Shown: positions 9,655 to 19,666, counted from the first letter of the stretch. The stretch: 41,058 bases of DNA from Chara braunii (GCA_003427395.1 BFEA01000334.1:1575307-1616364); one strand, 5' to 3'. The notes: a model not told the origin generated them from the sequence alone. Made by a program: numbers and translations.

Positions 9655-9775
9655 AAATGCGAGGAGGAGTGTCTCCGTGACGAATCTGATATCGATAGCA
9701 GGATGAAGCTGGCATGGTCTCTTGTCCATTCACAGCAGGTACCTGATGTGCATAGAGGGATCGCCATGCTTGAAG
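9655..9775 (+). CDS. FIS1: FIS1 internal exon (first TPR-like helices)
   Basis: The exon encodes 40 residues, including CEEECLRDESDIDSR and MKLAWSLVHSQQVPDVHRGI followed by AMLE. This is the signature of FIS1, the small adaptor of mitochondrial and peroxisomal division. Plant homologues read roughly LSWALVHS...DVQRGIAMLE here, and the human protein AWCLVRS...IRKGIVLLE. The exon follows a pyrimidine-rich acceptor ending GTCCGCAG and ends before GTGAG, leaving one base of the next codon (phase 1). Plant FIS1 continues there with Ala, which fits. The initiator exon with the N-terminal arm was not found upstream and is probably outside the window. FIS1 is normally about 150-170 residues; this exon is roughly a quarter of it. 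I am confident of the family; that the gene is expressed is inference. Confidence 0.88.
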
Positions 9776-9921
9776 GTGAGGTGGGGTGCGGTGCATGTTG
9801 TTCAATTGTGCGTTGTTTGAATGTGTGTTGTTTGATTGAACGCACAATAGACAGAATCCCCTTAAAACTATCGGTTGTCAAAAAAAATGATAAGAGCTCT
9901 TTTGGAAAGTTGATTTGAAGC

Positions 9922-10065
9922 GTCCCTCGGGAGCTCCGTTAGAATTTGCAGCGATTCAGGGAAGATTAGCGTGGCCCCTGCAAAAGGATGACATGCACAA
10001 ATTGAGAAATGGTCCCCAAAAAAAACTGTAAGGTCCAAAAAAAAAAAAAAAAAAAAAAAACTGTA
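9922..10065 (+). pseudogene. U6 snRNA retropseudogene, copy 1, with A tract
   Basis: It resembles full-length U6. It has a GTCCCTCGGGAGCTCCG 5' end, then GAAGATTAGCGTGGCCCCTG, GGATGACATGCACAAATTGA and GAAATGGTCC. The invariant ACAGAGA box reads TCAGGGA, which should be fatal to splicing function. It is followed by CCCC plus A tracts (to about 10065) instead of the T run that ends a Pol III gene, and no upstream USE/TATA pair is apparent. It is therefore a poly(A)-associated retropseudogene inside the FIS1 intron, 147 bp after the exon. Confidence 0.85.
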
Positions 10066-10426
10066 AGGTAATTTACTAATTTAAATGTTAACAGCTGGCA
10101 TCGCTGCATTTTGCGGGCCCAAAAAGAATGTTACTGATCGTCACAGATTGTTGAACTGCGGATGTGGTATCGTTAGTTTCACCATAGTCCCAGGCAATGC
10201 GGTTTAGTTTGTAGTCAACAAGCTAGCCGTATGCTCATCTAAGAAGACTGAAATGGGAAAAGGGGAAAAAAAGACAGAACTCATGAAAACGGTGTAAGGT
10301 TTTCTGACTCTGTGTTTTTTTATTTTATTTTATTAAAACAGGTCCTTGTGGTCCTGGTCCTCGTTCATCCTGGGAAGCATTTCGTTTCCATCCACCAGCA
10401 ATGTAACATGAACCATATGCCCCGTT

Positions 10427-10500
10427 TGATTTATGCGTGTCATCATTGCGCAGGGGCCATGCTCATTCCAATTTTCATGAATGTCCTTCTTTTCGATTGT
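10427..10500 (-). pseudogene. U6 snRNA pseudogene, copy 2, internally deleted
   Basis: On the minus strand this reads AAGGACATTCATGAAAATTG, then GAATGAGCATGGCCCCTGCG, CAATGATGACACGCATAAAT and CAAACGGGGC. About 13-16 nt, covering the ACAGAGA box region, are deleted between AATTGGAA and GCATGG. The opposite orientation to copy 1, 400 bp away, argues for an independent insertion. Confidence 0.75.
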
Positions 10501-11039
10501 GCGGAAGGAACCCTAACCAGCATCAATTGTACCCTTGCAGGTGGATTCACTGTCAGAGTGTTCTTCGTATTGATTTCCTATCAGGCTCAGCCACCTTGGG
10601 ACTGTCATGTAGTTGTTTCTATAGCCAAGATCTTTGAAGGGGCCAGGACCTGGCGGCATAGTGGATTGCTAGCTATACTGGGCCTGTCGTAACGCACAAC
10701 ATAAAAATGATTTAGCTATGAACTCATTGAAAAACCTCATCTTTTTTTTTTTTTTTTTTTTAAATGCAAGCTTGTCTTCTCCTCAAATGGGGGACAACCG
10801 CATTCTTTTCCTATGCTATTATCTTCTCTCATTACTGTACCTTGCACTACCTACCCTGGGCAAGCAAGGGACCATCCACCTCCGAGACAAGTGCGGAACT
10901 TAATTTACCCTAAGACAGGTAACCACCTGGAACCCGATACCAACTAGGTCCAAGGTCTAGGGCCTGGAGAGGACCAGGAGAATAGAGGGAACAAGGTCCT
11001 TAAATTTACGCGCTATGACTATACTATCCTAAGATAATG

Positions 11040-11262
11040 GGATATCCCACCTCTGCTCTGTGCGGGGAAGCAGCACCCATGCTTCGAACACCTGGCGCGG
11101 GCTGGACACCAGCCAACCAGGAGGGACGACCTGACTTTTCCAGCTGGTGAACCCACAGCTTGCCGCAGGAGGACGTGGGGATTTGAAAACAATGCATGGG
11201 GAATCGAATCCACGACCTCCTGAATGCACCTTTCGTGCTCTGCCAACTGAGCTGGGGCGCTG
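11040..11262 (-). mobile_element. tRNA-derived SINE, distinct family
   Basis: On the minus strand, GCCCCAGCTCAGTTGGCAGA (A box, about 11238-11258) and GTCGTGGATTCGATTCCCC (B box, about 11198-11217) are both near consensus. The D-arm (GCTC/GAGC) is intact, but the anticodon stem is not (only GAA/TTC pairs, and the base before a possible GTG anticodon is G, not U). The body runs on for about 150 bp and appears to end near GGGATATCCCATTATCTTAG. I find no A tail. With these boxes it could still be transcribed by Pol III. Confidence 0.6.
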
Positions 11263-11448
11263 ACCCTCTTGGAAACCTTCTCTTATATATCTTAAAAGAA
11301 GCGGTCCTCCCGTGATGCTCCCCCTCGGGCCCAGGAAAAAACCGGGTGTGGAGTTCTGTGCTCGGTACCACGGGGGATAGAGGAGGAAACGGGAGGTGCC
11401 AAACAGGGTTTGCACAGTGATAGCGTCCGGGGCCTTGCCAGCAACAAT

Positions 11449-11638
11449 GGGCTCTGCTCAACTACTCTCCTAATGTGCAAAATGAACCTGAATCCTCCGA
11501 CAGTACATGGAAAGATATGTTGCCAGGCCGCACGCAATCGGAAAGTCGTTGTGCAACCACATGGAAAGATATGTTTCCATGTTCTAGCGGAGGTTTCAGG
11601 GTCATTTTGCACATTTGGAGAGTAGTTAAGCCAGGGCC
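11449..11638. mobile_element. GGGC-type TIR element (MITE), 190 bp
   Basis: The left end GGGCTCTGCTCAACTACTCT, then CCTAATGTGCAAAATGA, faces a right end whose reverse complement reads GGCCCTGGCTTAACTACTCT, then CCAAATGTGCAAAATGA. The inverted similarity extends to about 60 nt (CCTCCGCTAGAACATGG). The core carries ACATGGAAAGATATGTT twice. It belongs with the elements at 8511-8630 and 18951-19072. A TIR DNA transposon derivative is likely; the superfamily is not proven. Confidence 0.7.
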
Positions 11639-11697
11639 GTTGGTAAGGTCCCGGTTGTTGCTGCGAGGCAATATTCATTTTTTTTTTTTTGGGGGGG

Positions 11698-12225
11698 GTT
11701 CTTGGTCTGGCTGCATTGTGGGGTCTGGCCGCGGCCACGATGCTGATCTTGAGGGCTTGCTGCAATACTCCCCATATGCACAAAAGACAAAAGTGTTGCT
11801 GTGTCGTTCCATCTTCTCACGTGAGATTCATTTCTCTTTTTTTTTGTGGGTTTGCCTGTGTTTTTTCTTTTTTGGGTTGGGAGTTTCACACAGGCTTAGT
11901 ATGGCAATGTATCTTTCCATGTTCTAGTGGAGGATTCGGTCTTCTTAGTCTACAGGGCACAAAAGACGAAACTTGCAGCGGTGTATCTTTCCATATTCTG
12001 ATCCAAGATTCATTTGCTTTTTCTTGGGGGGGGGTTCTTGGTCTGGCTGTGACCACGATGCTGATCTTGAGGGCCTTGCTGCGCTACTCACTATACACAC
12101 AAAAGACGAGGTGTTGCTCTATCTTTCGATGTTCTCGAGCGGAATTCATTTTCTCTTGTTTTTTTTTCTGGGTTTGCCCTTTTTTTTTTTCTTTTTTTTT
12201 TGGGTGAGGACTTTCACGCAGGCGT
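11698..12225. repeat. 336-bp tandem duplication carrying GGGC-type TIR fragments
   Basis: The unit starts GTTCTTGGTCTGGCTG at 11698 and 12034 and includes CACGATGCTGATCTTGAGGG followed by CTTGCTGC...TACTC and CACAAAAGAC. Each copy embeds the left part of the GGGC-type TIR element (from 11753 and about 12071). Both end with T/G-rich runs and ACTTTCACGCAGGC-like sequence. No coding signal was found. Confidence 0.65.
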
Positions 12226-12278
12226 AACACATGGGGTCCACTTGTATCAAATAACAGTTGTTTGTCAAATAAAACAAT

Positions 12279-12450
12279 AGCACTTCGTGCCTGGTAATAC
12301 TTTAGAAGGGCTTGTACAATAGCATTTCATGCCTAGTGTACTTTAGAACAGGGCTGCTCCCCGGAGCACTTCGTGCCTAGTAATACTTTAGAAGGGATTG
12401 TACAATAGCACTTCATGCCTAGTGTACTTTAGAACAGGGCTGGTTCTCGG
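12279..12450. repeat. 86-bp tandem duplication
   Basis: AGCACTTCGTGCCTRGTAAT starts copies at 12279 and 12365. Each copy also holds a half-length internal relative, AGCAYTTCATGCCTAGTGTA, so two rounds of duplication are visible. From 12450 to 13120 the DNA is A/T-rich with no recognised feature. Confidence 0.8.
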
Positions 12451-13127
12451 ATGGATTGGGACCCTTCCTGTTGACACTTTTTCCAATCAGACCACTCTCA
12501 GCGATCAGAAAGCCAACAAGCTGTCATGCAGGATTTTGTTTATATTTTTTTGCAATAAACAATTGAATAATTATTGCAAATCCTTTCCTGTTGTGTGTGT
12601 TCGGCTTCGAGCAAGACCCTTCAATTGCGGTCTACGTCGGTCCCCGGTCTTAGGAATCTTGAATTGTGATTCGGACCAGTATATGCAATTAAATAAATTA
12701 AAATAAACTTTAATAAAGTGCATAGTACATCATAATTATCAATTTAGGAATTTGAAAATTGTGACATGACCAGCAAAGAGCATATCTTCAAACAATGTCA
12801 ATGAAACGAGATCAAGACCGACTTGACTCGAGGCAAAGACGAGATGAATGAGGGAAAGTGAGAACTCATAATAAGGCACTCGCCAATAGTCCTCACTCTC
12901 CCTCCTAAGGTCGCATCCTCGATCTCTTATTTGATCGTGCGTTTCTTGTTCCTTGAGCCATGTCTTTTTACTTCCTGAGATTGTGGTTTAGTAATATAGA
13001 GCCATCTAAAGCCCTTGAGTACCGAATAGGTCCATCCAAGGCCAAAGATTCGAAAGTCAAGCATAGCACAAAACTCCTCCCATAAAGTAGGAAGAAATGG
13101 TCTGGGGAAGATCTCTCGTCGAAGATG

Positions 13128-13259
13128 TCAAAACTCTAATGGCCTAGTCACTGACTCATAATCAATCTCTGCTGACGAAACATACCTCTTGATGAGGTCA
13201 ACCAATTCACTCCAATAAGAACCATCGGTGAGGTAGAGAGGGACCTGAAACTTGGGTTG
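13128..13259 (-). pseudogene. unidentified coding-like remnant
   Basis: On the minus strand an open stretch of about 43 codons reads QPKFQVPLYLTDGSYWSELV, then DLIKRYVSSAEIDYESVT, before a TGA at 13128. No start codon is present. It lies about 700 bp upstream of the LTR element and in the opposite orientation, so it may be part of another retroelement (Gag-like is only a guess). The frame is broken on both sides. Confidence 0.3.
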
Positions 13260-13636
13260 TTAGTGTATAACCTAGGACCAAAGCTATGAATCAATTTTGC
13301 ACCCTCCCGAAGTATTCGTGCCCTCTCTTGAACATACCAGGCTGTTGTAACCTAAACTGAGTTAAAATGCTCATGAATGTCCTTCCCTCTTCACATAGAT
13401 CCTCATATCTTGGATAGTCCCCTCTGCAAACTCACTGAGGAGCGCGAAGATTGACAAATCCTCTTGTTTGAAACCAACTGCACTAAGGTATCCTTGAGAG
13501 CAATCTGATTTAGGTTGGTCAAAACTAACCCACTGACCAAGAAATATTGAATTGTACTCATGTGCCGAGATGAATACCTAAACTAATCTGAATGTCTTTG
13601 ATGAAAACATTGTCTGATTGATGTCGATCCGTGTGA

Positions 13637-13946
13637 TAATTGGTAATGACTGAATAACAATAGGTCCTGACTGAGGATCACTGATAATGTCTCAAATTAC
13701 TGGATGTTGCCGAGTAACAGACCATTGAATGCTGACCACTAATAGCAGGATATTGAGAAAACTCTGGGATTACTGGATGATACTTGCTGACTAATTGGTA
13801 ATGACTGAATAACAATAGGTCCTGACTGAGGATCACTGATAATGTCTCAAATTACTGGATGTTGCCGAGTAACAGACCATTGAATGCTGACCACTAATAG
13901 CAGGATACTGAGAAAACTCTGGGATTACTGGATGATACTTGCTGAC
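13637..13946. repeat. 155-bp tandem duplication
   Basis: Two almost identical copies, 13637-13791 and 13792-13946, begin TAATTGGTAATGACTGAATA and end TGATACTTGCTGAC. I saw one clear substitution (TATTG/TACTG), so the duplication is recent. It abuts the left LTR at 13960. Confidence 0.9.
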
Positions 13947-13959
13947 TGATTCACTGAAG

Positions 13960-14872
13960 TGCAATTACTTGCTGGTTTCTGGTTGCTTGTAGCCTCTCGT
14001 GTTGAGGCTGTATCATAGGTAGTATAGATTCGTAATTTTGTTTGGCTCAGGGCTAACCGGGAGACCTACTTCTAGGGAAGATTCTGAGGGACATATCTGC
14101 AAATTCAGGAAAATAAAGGCCCGTACTCACTAACAGTACCTACAACTACCTTAACTGCGAATAGAAGGCTCAGACTACCCCTAGGACGGACAGGCCCTAA
14201 GGCCCTATGCCAATAGACGGTCCTATATCCTATAGCCGGGTAGGTAGAGGTAGAGGGGCGGAAAACTGATACGGTACCGGTCGGTCCATTCAGTCCGGTC
14301 TAGTGCATGTCGAGGCTAGTGTAGGTTATAGATGGGATGGGCACATCGGTTCAGGGCTTTTTGGCAGTTGGTACTGTGTACATCGCTGTTGTGCAACGCA
14401 TGAACTGGAGTGGTGACAACTTCAGCATTGGAGGAGACAGACATAGTTGGACCTGCGGAGCGTCCGCCATAGCTGGCACCTGTGCTGTACTCTGACAGCA
14501 CGCGGGGTTGTACAGAGGTTCGGGTTATTCGAAGTCTGTTGGAGGCGAGAGAAGTGGTGCCCTGCTGGACCCTCCTCCGGAGTAGGGTTACAGGGTGTGT
14601 GGCGTTGCAGCCATAGGTGCAGATTCTTCCTCAGAGAGAATCTTGTCAGGAGAGGTGGCGCTGCTGTAGACTTCCAACCGGGATGTCATCCGACACTTCA
14701 TCATCCTCAGACATTGTGGCGCTGGTCTTCTTCTTCATCCTCTTATTGGCGCTTAGCCTCAGAGGCCTGTTTCAGGGTGGCGCTTCCCTTTGGAGGCAGT
14801 ATTTGGGTGGCGCTTGATGTTTCAGGGACTCAGGGGTGTTATTAGCGGTTACTCAGGGTTGCGGAGTGAAGC
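13960..14872 (+). repeat. left LTR, 913 bp
   Basis: It starts TGCAATTACTTGCTGG and ends CAGGGTTGCGGAGTGAAGC. It shares its whole length with the right LTR, including CATAGGTAGTATAGATTCGT and TAGGTTATAGAT. The open frames inside are not conserved coding sequence: the matching frames in the other LTR are broken. Confidence 0.85.
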
Positions 14873-15514
14873 GCTGCTCTACCGGCTTTACACCCTATCG
14901 GTTGCACTGGGGTCGTGAGCCACGACAGCCTCTTGAGGATATCATCGACAAGGCTACCCCCACATTGATGTCTGAAACTGCAGAGTTCACCAGACGCTCG
15001 TGCCAACCTACTCAAAGCCCCAAAGGCTATGATATAGCATGTTAATAGGCACATACGTCCCTTTACTATTTGCACAGGTGACTGGGTGTGGGTACTCAGT
15101 TCCGAGTTGTCATGAGAGGAGGACATTTCGCCTAAGCTGTTGCCACGATGTATGGGTCCATGGCATGTTTTAGATACAGTGGATGTCCCTTTGCATCTAC
15201 AAACCTACCCTGTCTTTCATGCATCTAAGTTGTTGCCATTCACCCCAGCTGATGCATTCCCAAACAGGCCTCCTCAATTCGGTTCCCCTATCCCTGGTAA
15301 GGGATATGAGGGAATCCATTGAGGACGAGTCAGGTACAGGTCCAGATAAGGTGTACATTGTGAAGTTTTCATACCAGCCACCTACTGAAGATTGCTGGTT
15401 TACTCGCAAGGAACTTCTGAAGACCGCAAAGTCTATTGTCCTCAGGGAACCCCTCGACGTTCTGCACGCCTACGCCCCTAGCTCGGAGGTCCTCGCTCCG
15501 GGGAAGGGTAGGTC
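14866..15514 (+). pseudogene. Ty3/Gypsy-like integrase C-terminus with chromo-like tail, frameshifted
   Basis: Three frames are needed. The first has STGFTPYRLHWGREPRQPLE, the conserved strip just after the integrase core. The second has GPWHVLDTVD and YPVFHASKLLPF, matching the GPF/Y-type domain (GP..VL..V......V.HVS.LKPF). The third has KVYIVKFSYQPPTEDCWFTR, resembling a chromodomain tail that could target insertion. The catalytic core is absent and there are at least two frameshifts, so the product is dead. It starts right at the left LTR edge. Confidence 0.7.
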
Positions 15515-16427
15515 TGCAATGACTTGCTGGTTTCTGGTTGCCTATAGCCTCTCGTGTCGAGGCTGTATCATAGGTAGTATAGATTCGTAATTTTGTTTGG
15601 CTGAGGGCTAACCGAGAGACCTACTTTTAGGGAAAATTCTGAGGGACATATCTGCAAATTCGGGAAAATAAAGGCCCGTACTCACTAACAGTACCTACAG
15701 CTACCTTAACTGTGAATAGAAGGCCCGGACTACCCCTAGGACGAACAGGCCCTAAGGGCCTATGCTGATAGACGGTCCTATAGCCTATAACCGGGTAGGT
15801 AGAGGCCGAGGGGCCGAAAACTGATACAGTACCGGTCGGTCCAGTCAGTCCGGTCTAGGTCGTGTCTAGGCTAGTGTAGGTTATAGATAGGATAGGCACA
15901 TCGGTTCAGAGCTTTTTGGCAGTTGGTACTGTGTACATCGCTGCTGTGCAACACATGAACTGGAGTGGTGACAGCTTCAGCGTTGGAGGAGACAGACATA
16001 GCCGGACCTGCGGAGCGCCGGCCATAGCTGGCACCTGCGCTGTACTCTGACAGCACGCTGGGCTGTACAGAGGTTCGGGTTATTCGAAGTCTGCTGGAAG
16101 CGAGAGAGGTGGTGCCCTGCTGGACCCTCCTCCGGAGTAGGGTTACAGGGTGTGTGGTGCTGCAGCCATAGCTGCAGCTTCTTCCTCAGAGATCATCTTG
16201 TCAGGAGAGGTTGCGCTGCTGTAGGCTTCCACCCGGGAAGTCATCCGGCACTTCATCATCATCAGACACTGTGACGCTGGTCTTCTTCACCATCCTCTGA
16301 GTGGCTCTTGGCCTCAGAGGCCTGTTTCAGGGTGGCGCTTCCCTCTGGAGGCAGTATTTGGGTGGCGCTTGATGTTTCAGGGACTCAGGGTTGTTATTAG
16401 CGGTTACTCAGGGTTGGGGAGTGAAGC
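15515..16427 (+). repeat. right LTR, 913 bp
   Basis: It starts TGCAATGACTTGCTGG and ends CAGGGTTGGGGAGTGAAGC. It has the same length as the left LTR, with scattered substitutions, mostly transitions by eye. Confidence 0.85.
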
Positions 16428-16797
16428 ACACCATAGTTCTAGGTTTATTCTGACAATTCTGACAACTCGTGACTCTGAATTTAATAAACAGTGTTGATAC
16501 TGGGGTTGAACTATCTTTGCTTCATTGTTTCCTGGATGTGATCTACTTGGCTTTCCTTTGTGACTGGTTGTGAGGATTCTGCGGAGTGAAGTGGACTCTC
16601 GGTGTTCTCTGTCATATCGCATGGTCAAGTCTTCCACTGTGTTTATCTCTCCCTGTGCGGTGTGATACTCCCATCCTCTCCCCTTCCTTTCTGTGTATGT
16701 ATGGGTCTATGTGTGTGAGTGTTGGTCTTCTGACAACAAGCAACCAGGTTCATAACAAAAGGGTCCTTGAGAGAAAAGGGTCTGACAGCGTTCACAT

Positions 16798-17245
16798 TCA
16801 CTTGAGCTTCGCCTTGGCCCGCTCAACTGTCTCTAGTGATGAGCCAGTGCTGTGCCACTTGCCATTGTGATCATGAAAATAGAAAGCATACTCGTATGTA
16901 TTTCTTTTCCCCAATTCTCTGGACCGCACGCTCCCTCAGAATCAGCTTATGAAATTCCATGTCCTGATTGGCTTCCATGTCCCATCCTTCATACTTATTT
17001 TTGTTAATCCTGCAATTCATTACTAGGATCTCCTCATCCTTCAGGATTCTCGTTCTCTTACAAGGTCTGAATTCTGACGAGAGGTCCGTAGTGAAGAAAG
17101 AGAAGGGACGGTCTGTAGTCTGATAGTTCCTGAACAGAAAGGAAACAGCTGCCTCCAGGTTCTGAATTGTCAGTCTCTTAACTAATTGTCGAGAACTCTT
17201 GACGTGAGGGTTTGTAACCACGTTGGCCAAGTCAGGCTGCAACAA
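16798..17245 (-). pseudogene. unidentified protein-coding remnant with one frameshift
   Basis: On the minus strand about 115 codons read through, including NPHVKSSRQLVKRLTIQNLE, AAVSFLFRNYQ and DMEFHKLILRERAVQRIGEK. A shift of frame near 16920 then continues as YEYAFYFHDHNGKWHSTGSS and ERAKAKLK to a stop at 16798-16800. The two halves read like one protein, so a single indel or an unrecognised short intron separates them. I do not recognise the family. It lies 370 bp beyond the right LTR in the opposite orientation. A plus-strand open frame at 17278-17556 (QPKTNYMPLSRHSVINDLNT) adjoins it and is also unassigned. Confidence 0.4.
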
Positions 17246-17559
17246 CTCTCAGTGGTCCGTCCCCCCCACGTCTCACTTTGCCTAGATGGAGGGTGCATGA
17301 CATCATCAAGGTGTCCAAATTATATATGGTCTCACTTTCTCTTCCGCTGTCGACATTTTCTGCAAAGTGTTACTTCTCGATCTCTCAGCCAAAGACCAAC
17401 TACATGCCACTCAGCAGACACTCTGTTATTAATGACCTCAACACCCGCTTGCTGCTTAAACTCTCACAAGACTTGCTTGTTGATATCAACAGACTTGTTG
17501 ATGCAAAGGTTCACAACAACCTACTTGTTGCTAGATCTTTACTAGTAGAGATCTAGATT

Positions 17560-18500
17560 GCATAGAGTATGGCTCATGGCAAACTTAGTCAGAAGATCAC
17601 ATAGTATTGTTCATGATTGTTCTCAGTTGAATATTTGCAACAAGTACCATTAGAAGTAAGTCCCTTTTCATGTACAGGGCATCGCTAGACATCAACTTTG
17701 CTCTTTTATAGTCCAGGGTATAGTCGGTGTCTTTCCCCACTCAATTACTGTATATAGTGCTACAGACCTCAGCTCTCACTCTTGCACAAAACAAGGCGAC
17801 ATTGACTAAGGCTCCAGATTGCGCACGGTGATAAGATGTTGCTGTTGTTCATATTCAATTTAGAAGGTAGACGGGCGTGCTCTCTATTTGTGTACTATAC
17901 AGAATAGTGCTTTGCTCAGGCCCTATTTGCATGTAATACTTGATTCTCATAGGGTGTTTAATTCATTTGATCTCAACACAAACGAGAATGGTTGTGATTA
18001 GTCTCAGTTTGCATGCTGCACGCAGGGCCTATAAATGATTAGTTTCCGCTTGTATACTATGCAGTGTCATCGGATGCCACGAGGGCAACTTTTCAATTAC
18101 CAAAATCTAGAAGGGCAAGTTCAAAGGTTAACCGAAGGGAGAAAACCATGTTCTTGATGTTTTTAGTTCTGAAGGGTAATTTCAAAATTCACACTAGAAC
18201 GGGCATATTGATCACAGTTGTCCCCAAAAGAAACGAAAGTTGCTCGAGAGGAGTAAAGTTATGGAACAGGACTAAAAAAGTTACCATTGTATTTTCCTTA
18301 GAAATAGGTCCTACTTCCCTTTTGTGAAATATCGAGCCTATCAAGTCAACTAACCAGTAGGCTAGAGCTTAGTTTACAGTGCTCATCAAATGAAGCAAGT
18401 AATATACTCACCTAACTCCTTTTCATACCATTAATGGGAAGAGCGCAGCCAATATTGAAGGACTTAGAATCTGACAATCTGACTCTTTTTCTCACTCGAA
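17560..18500. other. A/T-rich unassigned stretch
   Basis: I see no repeat, RNA gene or coding signal that I can support. Short frames at 18064-18327 contain no motif. Confidence 0.5.
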
Positions 18501-18527
18501 CAGGCTATCTAAACATACTAACCATAC

Positions 18528-18640
18528 TTGCGGCGCATCCCATGCGCGCCACTCCCGCTCATGCGGCGCACTGCGCATTGCGCACGTGGCGCGCGCACCC
18601 GGCATGGGCAAAATTCGGGGTCAACCAAAAAAAAAAAAAA
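18528..18640 (+). mobile_element. GCGCA-rich repeat element, copy 3
   Basis: It begins CCATACTTGCGGCGCATCCC, continues with GCGCATTGCGCACGTGGCGC-type sequence and ends in a 15-base A tract. The head is shared with the copies at 7937, 9105 (reversed) and 19905 (reversed). Confidence 0.6.
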
Positions 18641-18950
18641 AGTTGGGGAGAGGGTGAATCGAAGTTCCCACGCCCCGCTAAAATTCGGACATCGCCCGCG
18701 CAAATTTTTTTCAGGGCCGCGCTGCCCCAAAAACTCAGTGTGTCGTCATGTTTGCTGTACTCGATGCTATCTCCAGTGTATCCGAGTCCTTTCAGAGGTC
18801 CAACACAATCATGATGAGGATGCGTCTGTGGAACCGTTGCTTTCCTCTCATTACTTCCAGATAGAGAAAACGACAGAACTGACAGTTGTGTTTCCTTGGT
18901 GTCTTTGCTAAAAAAAAAAAGGAAAAGAGAGAGCGAACGTCCGTGACATC

Positions 18951-19072
18951 GGGCTTTGCTCCACTACTCTCGAAATGCACAAAAGACAAAAATCATGGCG
19001 GTGTATCTATCCATGTTCTAGCGGAAGGTTCACTCTCGTTTCGCACATTTCGAGAGTACTGGAGTGAGGCCC
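18951..19072. mobile_element. GGGC-type TIR element (MITE), 122 bp
   Basis: The left end GGGCTTTGCTCCACTACTCT, then CGAAATGCACAAAAGAC, pairs with a right end whose reverse complement reads GGGCCTCACTCCAGTACTCT, then CGAAATGTGCGAAACGAGAG. The flanks are ATC on the left and ATC on the right, a possible 3-bp target duplication. The loop carries CCATGTTCTAGCGGAAGG, as in the 11449 element. Confidence 0.7.
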
Positions 19073-19092
19073 ATCCTCATGCGGCGTGGCTC

Positions 19093-19290
19093 CGTTTCTG
19101 GACAACGGATACTCCTGACAATGGGCCTCGCTTCACGTTTTTGGACAACGGATACACCTGACAATGGGCCTCGCTCCACCACTCTCGAAATGTGCAAAAC
19201 GAGAGTGAATCTTCCCCTAGAACAAGTGAATATACATCGCCATGTTTTTTGTCTTTTGTGCATTTCAGACCCTTCTAGACTCAGCTAAGG
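19093..19290. mobile_element. duplicated spacer plus another GGGC-type TIR copy
   Basis: A unit of about 43 bp, TTTCTGGACAACGGATACTC and CTGACAATGGGCCTCGCT, is repeated at about 19093 and 19136. The second copy runs into a TIR element from 19166 (GGGCCTCGCTCCACCACTCT, then CGAAATGTGCAAAACGAGAG), whose right half (GTCTTTTGTGCATTTCAGA) fades out near 19290. It is adjacent to the intact element at 18951-19072 and in the same orientation. Confidence 0.6.
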
Positions 19291-19325
19291 GCGTGATTCC
19301 AGGCATCATTGCCGTCAGAAAAATC

Positions 19326-19436
19326 CTACCTTCTTCCCTCGAATACAACGTACAGTCATTATAGCTGTATCTAGACGGAAAGATGCCTCCGATACAGTTA
19401 TAATGACCGAATGTTCTATTCGGGGGAAGAAGGTAG
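19326..19436. mobile_element. fold-back MITE-like element, copy 2
   Basis: CTACCTTCTTCCCTCGAATA, then CAACGTACAGTCATTATAGC at the left, pairs with ATAATGACCGAATGTTCTAT and TCGGGGGAAGAAGGTAG at the right. The arms are about 46 nt and the loop about 19 nt. It aligns with 621-737 along its whole length, including the loop (GGAAAGATGCC against TGAAAGATGCC), so loop and arms share ancestry. Confidence 0.75.
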
Positions 19437-19666
19437 TGTCAGTAGGAGATACGAGATGACCCCGGGCTTTTTTTTGTTTTTTTTTTGCTTTTGTTTTTCT
19501 AGACATAGTTGTCTTTTGGCATTCTTCTGACACTGCCAATCATGACTGTATGCGACCTGATAGTAGAGTAGGATACATTTGGGGCAACAATGCCCTCCAT
19601 ACAGGGCGGGAACTTGGTTGGAGGGCGGGAACTCGGATCAAAGTTTACGACGGCAGCTGCCCTGCA

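Larger units (their letters stand above)
13960..16427 (+). mobile_element. internally deleted LTR retrotransposon (Ty3/Gypsy-like)
   Basis: Two direct repeats of 913 bp each (13960-14872 and 15515-16427) flank only 642 bp. The internal part encodes the end of an integrase, so the primer-binding site, gag, protease, reverse transcriptase, RNase H and integrase core are gone. A deletion fusing the left LTR to the integrase tail explains the structure. The LTRs start TGCAAT; the 3' boundary near GAGTGAAGC is uncertain and no clean target duplication was found. The two LTRs differ at many scattered sites, so the insertion is not very recent. Family assignment rests on the integrase tail. Confidence 0.8.

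Noticed and set aside
9922-10017. A functional U6 snRNA gene
   Set aside because: The ACAGAGA box is mutated, no T-run terminator follows and no plant USE/TATA pair is seen upstream.
11198-11258. A tRNA-His gene on the minus strand
   Set aside because: The anticodon stem has only three pairs, the base before GTG is not U, and the element continues into a long body; SINE fits better.
13371-13390. A further U6 5' end (TCATGAATGTCCTTCC)
   Set aside because: The rest of U6 is absent on either side; a 16-bp match alone is not enough.
14447-14845. Open frames in the left LTR
   Set aside because: The corresponding frames in the right LTR are not conserved.
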